DNA of 64,000 nt, from positions 1 through 64,000 of the forward strand of contig WION01000267.1 of NCBI GenBank assembly GCA_015039365.1. Direction: 5' to 3'. Below the pieces are notes generated by a model. That model worked only from the letters and a program-made list of their open reading frames with translations, did not search any database and was not told where the DNA came from. This document shows positions 58,561 through 64,000 of this stretch, piece by piece (the first letter of the stretch is position 1; every line of letters begins with the position of its first letter). Origin of the DNA: Amanita rubescens (lineage: Eukaryota; Basidiomycota; Agaricomycetes; Agaricales; Amanitaceae). Both the position numbers and the translations under genes were made by a program.

Positions 58561-60048
58561 GTAGTATTCTTCTCTCTCTCTTTTTGCAGAGTTAAACGCG
58601 GATAAGCTTAGGTATCAGGAGAACCCTATGTACTTGGGCTACTGCGTTTGATAATATGTTGCCGCCGGCCAGCGGGGGCGTTTACTTCATCAAGGGTCCT
58701 AAGAAAACTGGCAAGAGTACTTTTGCTAGAACGCTTCTCGATCGATTGCTAGTACGGTAAGTAATCAATTTTCGTCGTATTCTCCCTACTGATGTCATGG
58801 GTTTAGCTTTGACCGTGTTGCGTACCTAGAGTGCGATCCGGGCCAATCTGAATTCACACCTGGCGGCATGGTGGCATTAAATATCATTGAAGACCATTGC
58901 TTTGGTGAGCGTTTTGTAAATCATTCGACGAAACACGACTAAAAAGCGGACCAGGACCTCCATTTTCTCATCCGACATCACCTAACAGAGCGCACTACAT
59001 TGGAGCTACAACACCACTTTCATCGCCTGCACATTACCTAGCCTCTGTTCAAGCCCTATTCCAGGCGTACGAGCTTGACCTTCGCACCCCCCTTCTTTCC
59101 TCTGACGTGCCGAACCACATAAGGGATGTCATCCCACTCCTGGTCAACACCATGGGTTGGAATAAAGGTATTGGTGCAGACCTGACCCAAAGAATCCAAG
59201 ACATTATCCAACCAACGCACGTGTTTGAGATCACCGCATCAAACTCTTTCGATGACTTTAACTACCCACCCGACTTTGGCAAGTCTCAACTTTACGCGCA
59301 GATTGAGCCTATCGTACCCTCATCTGTGGCGCCTCTCCATACTTTGTATACACCTGCAGATGATCGTGTTATCAATCTTCTCTCCCATCTCCATGCTGTT
59401 TTCCCGGCGCCATCTCGGGAGATCGTAGATCTGTCTAGTAGTACGACCTCACTTGAGCAAATCACAGCTACGTCTTGGAGAACGGCGTTGCCGCTTTGTT
59501 CTCAGGTGCCTTACGCTGTAGATTGGCGGGTCGCCCCGGATCGTATCATTTCTCGTAGGAAATGGCGCAGAGGATGTGATTCCCGCGGAGGTGGGGCTTT
59601 GGTCGGCCTTGTGTCCAGTTGGGAAGATGGCGTAAACGCAAACGGTAACGTGGCGATTATGGATAGCGGGTTGCCACCCACCCGCCAGACGTTGTTGCCT
59701 TGTGTACAGGGAGCTCGGCCTCCTACGCCTACGTCCTCGACTTGTTTTGGCATCGCGCTTGTTCGTTCCTTTTCTGAAACGAAATCTTCTTAGCTGGAGA
59801 TGCACGTTCTTACTTCCGTACCACCTGCTTTTCTCAAGCACTCTCGCGTATTCGTCAAAGGAGAGATGGAGTTACCCGTTTTGGGTATGCTTGACTATAA
59901 TGCGGGTGGCGATGATGAAGAATGGAAGAACGGCGTGGCTGGGGTGGAGTGGGGACGCGTACCGTATCTTCAATGGGGTAAAGGCGAGGGAGCGGGTTCG
60001 CAGCGCAGACGTGTGAGAAGGAATCTGATGCGCAAGGCGCAAATGTGA
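57993..60048 (+). pseudogene. GRC3: GRC3 polynucleotide 5'-kinase, decayed full-length copy
   Basis: Recognised by the P-loop GPKKTGKSTFARTLL, the ECDPGQSEFTPGGMVAL motif, YIGATTPLSSPAHYL, VNTMGWNKGIGADL and the C-terminal VEWGRVPYLQWGKGEG. Introns 58757-58806 and 58905-58954 are canonical. Damage: the N-terminus has a TGA in the first codons (near 58018) and lacks about 130 bases present at 28.9-29.2 kb; a TTTTT run at 58489-58493 shifts the frame; two compensating shifts surround VGNGAEDVIPAEV near 59550-59600; an in-frame TAG lies at 59791-59793 before LEMHVLTSVPP. GRC3 is essential in yeast, so a working copy should exist elsewhere, unless these are local errors. Confidence 0.8.
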
Positions 60049-60569
60049 TGGAGAGAGGGTACCGCCATCGGCAGGCATGTATGCCTCGTTGCGGAATACA
60101 GCTTCTTGCGAGATTGAAAGCTCAAGATTTCTTTTCCCTATGAATAAAAAAACACAGCCTTGTACCGTAAAGTTGTTCCATGCCATGGCCGCGTGTCTAT
60201 CGTCGCTATTCGTGTTACTCGGGAAACACGCGATCCATAATTCTTCCATTCTGAACTGCTGCCGTCGTATCTAGGGTCAGTAAGGGTTCCCGAGCCAATA
60301 CAGATGTCTATGTTTCCCTACCTCCGTTTGGGAGGTTCTTTTAGAAGATCACTGGACATATATCCCGTAATGATGTGCCGATTGGCCCTACACTCAATAA
60401 CAGGTCTAAACTATCATGGCCGCTTTGCTGTTGAAAGCGCAGCACGTTTGACGGCTCTTTCGAGTCATACCTCATAGCCCGATGAAGAAGAAAAATTTAT
60501 CCAGTGCAAGATAAAATGTGCAATCGTTGAGTGGCGTTGGTGACTCACCTCCATCCCCGACTCTGAGAG
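60049..60569. other. Intergenic
   Basis: 3' flank of GRC3, then the promoter side of the next gene. No further signal seen. Confidence 0.5.
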
Positions 60570-61156
60570 ATGCAGCGTTCACGCAGGGCAGGTCGACCTT
60601 CTATTACCGCCATTCGGCCCCGGAGGCTCGACGCTGATGCTTACGCGCGCCAGTTCGGAAAACCACCTGGTCCGGTAGACCAATGGCTTGACCGTGCGTA
60701 CCGACAAGCAAATGAATCCGGGCACCCCTTCGTCATGGGTGGTTCCGTGCCTACGCTCGATTACGGCCCACATACTGTGATATGTCGGGTCGAGCGCGTC
60801 GTCCATAATGTAATTTACCTTTGGATCTCTCGAGGGCTATTGCTAAATTCTGCTTATGATAGCCAGTCGAGGATCCAGATAGCATGTTCACCGAGTCAAG
60901 CAGGTACGAGCTGTACCTAACCACCATGACCTTTGTCCTCCGGGACACCCCTTTCGCTCTCCACACGAGCTCTCGGATTCTCCTTGAGACATTCGTGGGG
61001 TCGGCGGGAGAGCAAGGGGCGCCGCTGTGGATGGGCCTTGAATACAACTCGCTTGAGTTCGTACAGACCCAAGCAGATCTTTCAAAATTTCTGGAGGAGT
61101 TTGGACGAACGGAGAAATCACAAGTAGGTCGTTGCAAAGTTTATTCAGAATTCTGA
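60570..61156 (+). CDS. Unrecognised two-exon protein, 177 residues
   Basis: Exons 60570-60809 and 60863-61156, GTAATT...GATAG intron of 53 bases, phase 0. Visible: a basic start (RSRRAGRPSITAIRPRRL), YARQFGKPPGPVDQWLDRAY, a beta-like TVICRVERVV, then YELYLTTMTFVLRDTPFALH, RILLETFVGSAGEQGAPLWM and LEFVQTQADLSKFLEEFG. No signal peptide or membrane segment. A further donor (CAA|GTAGGT at 61122) could trim the C-terminus. Function unknown. Confidence 0.55.
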
Positions 61157-61466
61157 GCGTATTTTTTTTCATTTAGTACGTTGTCGTGTCTGTCGGGGAC
61201 CATTATGTCGGTACCATTTTCTGCTGAATATTTTGTCAGATATGGAACTGATTCCTCGGTTGTTTTGTAATCAGCTAAATCATCAGGCATCGATGCCCAC
61301 AAAACGAAGGCGAATATTTGGTGATGCGGGTAATACATGTTGACGGAGTCCTATCTCTTTAACACCGGTATGTTTACTTCCATGTAGATTAGTAAATGTA
61401 CCAGTATTCGAGTTTGCACGAATCTGCGACATTGATGCTACTTGATCAACCTGAGTATGTCCAGAC
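61157..61466. other. Intergenic left of the retroelement
   Basis: No gene seen; ends at the left target-site duplication. Confidence 0.5.
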
Positions 61467-61482
61467 GGCCCTATCCAAGGTC
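61467..61482. repeat. Target-site duplication, left copy
   Basis: GGCCCTATCCAAGGTC, identical to 63293-63308. Flanking bases differ on both sides, so the repeat is exactly 16 bases. Confidence 0.85.
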
Positions 61483-63292
61483 TTTTTTTTTTTTGAATAG
61501 AAGGAGTGTATTGCCACATACGCTACCGAGGTATACTGGGAAAAAAGCCAACACTAACTAGAGCGAGGAAAAAGAACCCGTAAGACATACTTATACTAAT
61601 CACGTCATCGGCATAGGGCCGCATATAGTGTTTAACTAGTCCATCTCCACACGCGACATAGTAGGAGGAGGAACGTTGAGCCTTGGAAGGAAAGGGGCCT
61701 ATCGGTATGAGTCAAGGCCTCCGTAGCGGGCCTCAAAGCGGGCGGCGTGTTTTGTTTGGTGACGTTGATCGCGCGTCTGGCGGACTTGCTTCAACCGTTT
61801 GGCTTGCAGGATGGCAAGGCAGTCCCGAGAGATGGCGGGATGATGCCCACGGCAATTGATACACTTGATGTCTTGCATGGAGGAGTCCTGTAGGACCGCT
61901 TGCTCGTGTACGGCGGAACTGTGACAGTTGGCGCATAAGGCACACCAAGGAAGGCGTGACGAACAGACGTGTGAAGTGTGGCCCCACCGAAGGCAGATGC
62001 CACACTGACGAGAGGCCTTGCGCAAGACCCAGGGATGGGCATGACAGGGGATGCCATCGAAATGGACATCGGTCTGGAGGAGGCGGCGTGCAACAGAGGA
62101 AGCACGGTCGTCGGCAACTTCGACCACCACAGTGGCGGTATAGCCAATCGTCTTGCCTGAGGGTATGACGAAATGGGCTTGTTGTACAAAATGTACTCCC
62201 TTCCAACGGGGATGAGATGAGACCGTGGCGTGAAGCCAGTCGGACGTGGACGCGCCCCCGTCCAGGCGGTGCGTCGGAACATGCATGAATTTGATGAGGG
62301 ACGTAGTGTCCCGGCTGAGGAGCTGAACGCCTCCTGCGTGCAAAGTGGACAGGAGGGATATGACCTCCTTTTTGAGTTTGGGGCCGATGGCCTGGGTGTA
62401 ACGCACCAGGAGATCACCACGTAGGGTAAAGCCTACATGAGCAGGCGGGGGGGAGGAGCCAGCAAGGGCTTTCTGAACGTCCGAGAGGAGAGGGATCGCA
62501 GCGCCGGTAGGGCTGGGACGGAAACGGAGAACCAAAGCCGAAGCCTTGGTCCCCTGACGAGTACAGGACTTGATAGTGGTGGTTTGCTTTGACGGTCCAA
62601 GAGGAGGGGGCGGCGGCAGGGCAGAGGGAGGGCCTTTGCCTGCAACACTGGCATACGAACGCCTGACAGGAGGCGGGGGGGGAGGGCGGCCGAGAAGTCG
62701 CTTCTTGTTGATGCGTATTGGGGTAGGACCCTCGGCACCAGGAGGCACAAGGGTCTCCATCCTCGTGGGTGGAGGCGGTTCCAACGGAGCAGGCGTTGGG
62801 ATAGGGGCAGGCGCCGGGGGCCGTGTGACCCGACCGGAGTCTGTGACCCCAAAGGGGCTGACAAGGTACTCCTTACCCCCTTTTAGCACAAAGGCTTCTA
62901 AACCAAAGGCCAGGGCAAAGGGTTCCATAACGCCAGCGAGCGCTTGAATGGCTTCTGAGGGGAGATGGATGGCGTGGACGCCATCTAATGCGGTACGAAA
63001 GTCAGCACAAGCCTCGACGAGGAGGCCATACTGGTCTGGGGCATCAGGGAAGTCACCAGAGTGGGCGGAGCCCGCTCTGGACGAATGCATTGTCGGGGGG
63101 GGGGTCATCCCCCCTTGTGTCCATGGCGATGTGGGCATCTAGGGAATCGGACTGAGACGAAGTTCGAGAACCCCGTCCAGACCAGGAAAGTGGAGGAAGG
63201 AGAGACCGACCACGGCTGCCGCGAGATGGTCCTGGAGGACGACGGGCCATGTTCCAAAAGAAGAAGGTGGTGGTATCAGATCAAGATGCGAT
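61483..63292 (-). mobile_element. Non-LTR retrotransposon copy with ORF1 only
   Basis: The element reads right to left: 5' end at 63292, about 154 bases of leader, ORF1 63138-61699, about 200 bases of 3' region, then an A12 tail (T-run 61483-61494 on this strand) abutting the target-site duplication. No LTRs and no reverse transcriptase frame. Length 1.8 kb against 5-6 kb for autonomous elements of this kind. Either an internal deletion of a full LINE or a non-autonomous ORF1-only lineage. Confidence 0.82.
61699..63138 (-). CDS. LINE ORF1 (gag-like) with zinc knuckles
   Basis: 479 residues, intact. The N-terminal half is Pro-rich (APAPIPTPAPLEPPPPTR, RPPPPPPVRRSYASVAGKGP); the SYAS.A.K step is typical of fungal LINE ORF1 proteins. 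The centre resembles an RNA-binding gag region (ALVLRFRPSP, GDLLVRYTQAIG). Three Cys/His clusters follow: CGICLRWGHTSHVC (CX2CX4HX4C), CALCANCHSSAVH and CINCRGHHPAISRDC. The C-terminus is basic. Such proteins coat element RNA and bring it to the nucleus. An open ORF1 with a perfect target-site duplication suggests a young insertion. A second in-frame upstream start is not seen. Confidence 0.85.
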   Translation of the reverse strand: MPTSPWTQGGMTPPPTMHSSRAGSAHSGDFPDAPDQYGLLVEACADFRTALDGVHAIHLPSEAIQALAGVMEPFALAFGLEAFVLKGGKEYLVSPFGVTDSGRVTRPPAPAPIPTPAPLEPPPPTRMETLVPPGAEGPTPIRINKKRLLGRPPPPPPVRRSYASVAGKGPPSALPPPPPLGPSKQTTTIKSCTRQGTKASALVLRFRPSPTGAAIPLLSDVQKALAGSSPPPAHVGFTLRGDLLVRYTQAIGPKLKKEVISLLSTLHAGGVQLLSRDTTSLIKFMHVPTHRLDGGASTSDWLHATVSSHPRWKGVHFVQQAHFVIPSGKTIGYTATVVVEVADDRASSVARRLLQTDVHFDGIPCHAHPWVLRKASRQCGICLRWGHTSHVCSSRLPWCALCANCHSSAVHEQAVLQDSSMQDIKCINCRGHHPAISRDCLAILQAKRLKQVRQTRDQRHQTKHAARFEARYGGLDSYR

Positions 63293-63308
63293 GGCCCTAT
63301 CCAAGGTC
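63293..63308. repeat. Target-site duplication, right copy
   Basis: GGCCCTATCCAAGGTC; see 61467-61482. Confidence 0.85.
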
Positions 63309-63439
63309 GAACTGATAAGAGTCTTAACGCAATTGTTGTGATTCCAGGGCAAGGTGTCGTCGTATGATTAAGGACATGTATAGGGCTGATAGGACGGGCG
63401 ATAAACAACTGGTTCCCTGTAGGTAACAGCACGGTGTGC

Positions 63440-63500
63440 CCGTGCAGGTAGCGGGTTCGGGTACCTCGGGGCCCGGGGGTACGGGTGGGGGTTGACTACT
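63440..63500 (+). repeat. G-rich stretch with G-quadruplex potential
   Basis: Runs of three to five G in close spacing (GCGGGTTCGGGTACC, GGGGCCCGGGGGTACGGGTG, GGGGG). Confidence 0.45.
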
Positions 63501-63580
63501 GTGACACCCGCATTCTCACCCGAAGCCGCAGGGGAAACTATGACGGTCCGTATCGGACAATATCTAATTACATATATTTA

Positions 63581-63660
63581 TCATCGTGATCTACCGTGAT
63601 CCGCCGTGATCCGCCGTGATCGCCGTGATCCGCCGTGATCGCCGTGATCCGTCGTGACCT
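63581..63660 (+). repeat. Minisatellite, 9/10-base unit
   Basis: About eight units of CCGTGATC(C)G; the 10-base CCGTGATCCG and 9-base CCGTGATCG forms alternate in the second half. Confidence 0.85.
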
Positions 63661-64000
63661 ATGATGCCCCGCCGTGCTTCATTGTGCATGTAAATCCTGC
63701 ATGCCCGTCGTGGCCTTTCCATCATCGTGGGCCTTCAGGTCACTCCCACGCAGGTGCATGTTGAGGAAGATCTGGACACTGAGGGTCACCCAGTGAGCTG
63801 GCGGTCGGCGGTAAGACCTTGTATATTGACAAATCCATATTCACTGTGCTCGTTGTAAATCTTTACCGGAAAAATAATACTTAGCAAAGCCCACCTGACA
63901 TCCCCCAGCCGTGTGAGTATGGCGGCAAAACTAAAACGGAGTAGCGCCGTCACAGACAAAGAAAAAAATTCCCTTCTTCCCCCCTCTCTTCCTCCTTTGC
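63661..64000. other. Right edge, no gene seen
   Basis: No supported frame. An A-run (63960-63968) and a polypyrimidine tract lie at the right edge. Confidence 0.4.

Noticed and set aside
61733..62420. Additional Cys/Arg-rich frames within the LINE
   Set aside because: Alternative frames of ORF1; the 479-residue frame contains the zinc knuckles.
1..64000. CRISPR arrays, bacterial operons, rRNA genes
   Set aside because: None seen; intron structure and gene content are fungal nuclear, and no regularly spaced direct-repeat array is present.

Overview
The window looks like nuclear DNA of a filamentous basidiomycete, most likely an Agaricomycete. Genes are broken by many short GT-AG introns of about 45-70 bases. 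Recognisable products fit that group: a multi-exon microsomal P450, a seven-helix membrane protein, a CsbD-like protein, a Ser/Thr-rich single-span membrane protein and a GATA-like regulator. A Rhizoctonia/Ceratobasidium-like source is possible, but the genus cannot be proved from this sequence.

Layout. (1) 1-8.7 kb, ordinary genes: the 5' part of a frame-broken GH92 alpha-mannosidase (minus), a GATA-like zinc-finger protein (minus) and a BCAS3-like WD40 protein (plus). (2) 9-26 kb, an array of small secreted protein genes: A (10.5 kb), F (13.2 kb, minus), G (14.9 kb, minus), B (15.6 kb, frame-shifted), C (16.4 kb), D (21.9 kb) and E (24.6 kb), plus a fused remnant of F- and A-like genes at 9.1-9.7 kb. 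An intact 12-exon P450 lies inside the array (17.7-19.9 kb). A, B and C share one upstream sequence block; D and E share another. (3) 26.6-28.3 kb: an intronless six-repeat propeller-like lectin candidate and a short CsbD-like gene. (4) 28.4-58.6 kb, a duplication-rich region. Three copies of a gene with an N-C-Y-W-F motif and a charged coiled-coil tail sit in 2.5-3 kb segmental duplications (31-33, 36-38.7 and 54-56.6 kb). A second block carrying the 5' part of GRC3 occurs inverted at 28.5-30.5 and 56.6-58.6 kb. Other duplicated stretches at 38.8-40.1, 42.9-45.1, 45.4-47.3 and 53.3-53.9 kb carry only decayed gene pieces. Intact unique genes here are a Ser/Thr-rich single-span membrane protein (33.6-35.0 kb), a seven-helix membrane protein (40.6-41.7 kb) and a small two-exon gene (51.6-52.0 kb). 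(5) 58-64 kb: a decayed GRC3 gene, an unrecognised two-exon gene, and a non-LTR retrotransposon copy at 61.48-63.29 kb with a 16-base target-site duplication, an oligo-A tail and only ORF1.

The region is therefore an accessory-rich stretch flanked by a conserved block. The P450 (12 exons), BCAS3-like gene (6 exons), seven-helix gene and F/G genes all read through without a single frame break. The broken GH92, GRC3 and trefoil-like genes are therefore more likely real decay than general sequencing error. Exon models were made by eye from splice signals and frame continuity; no search was run.
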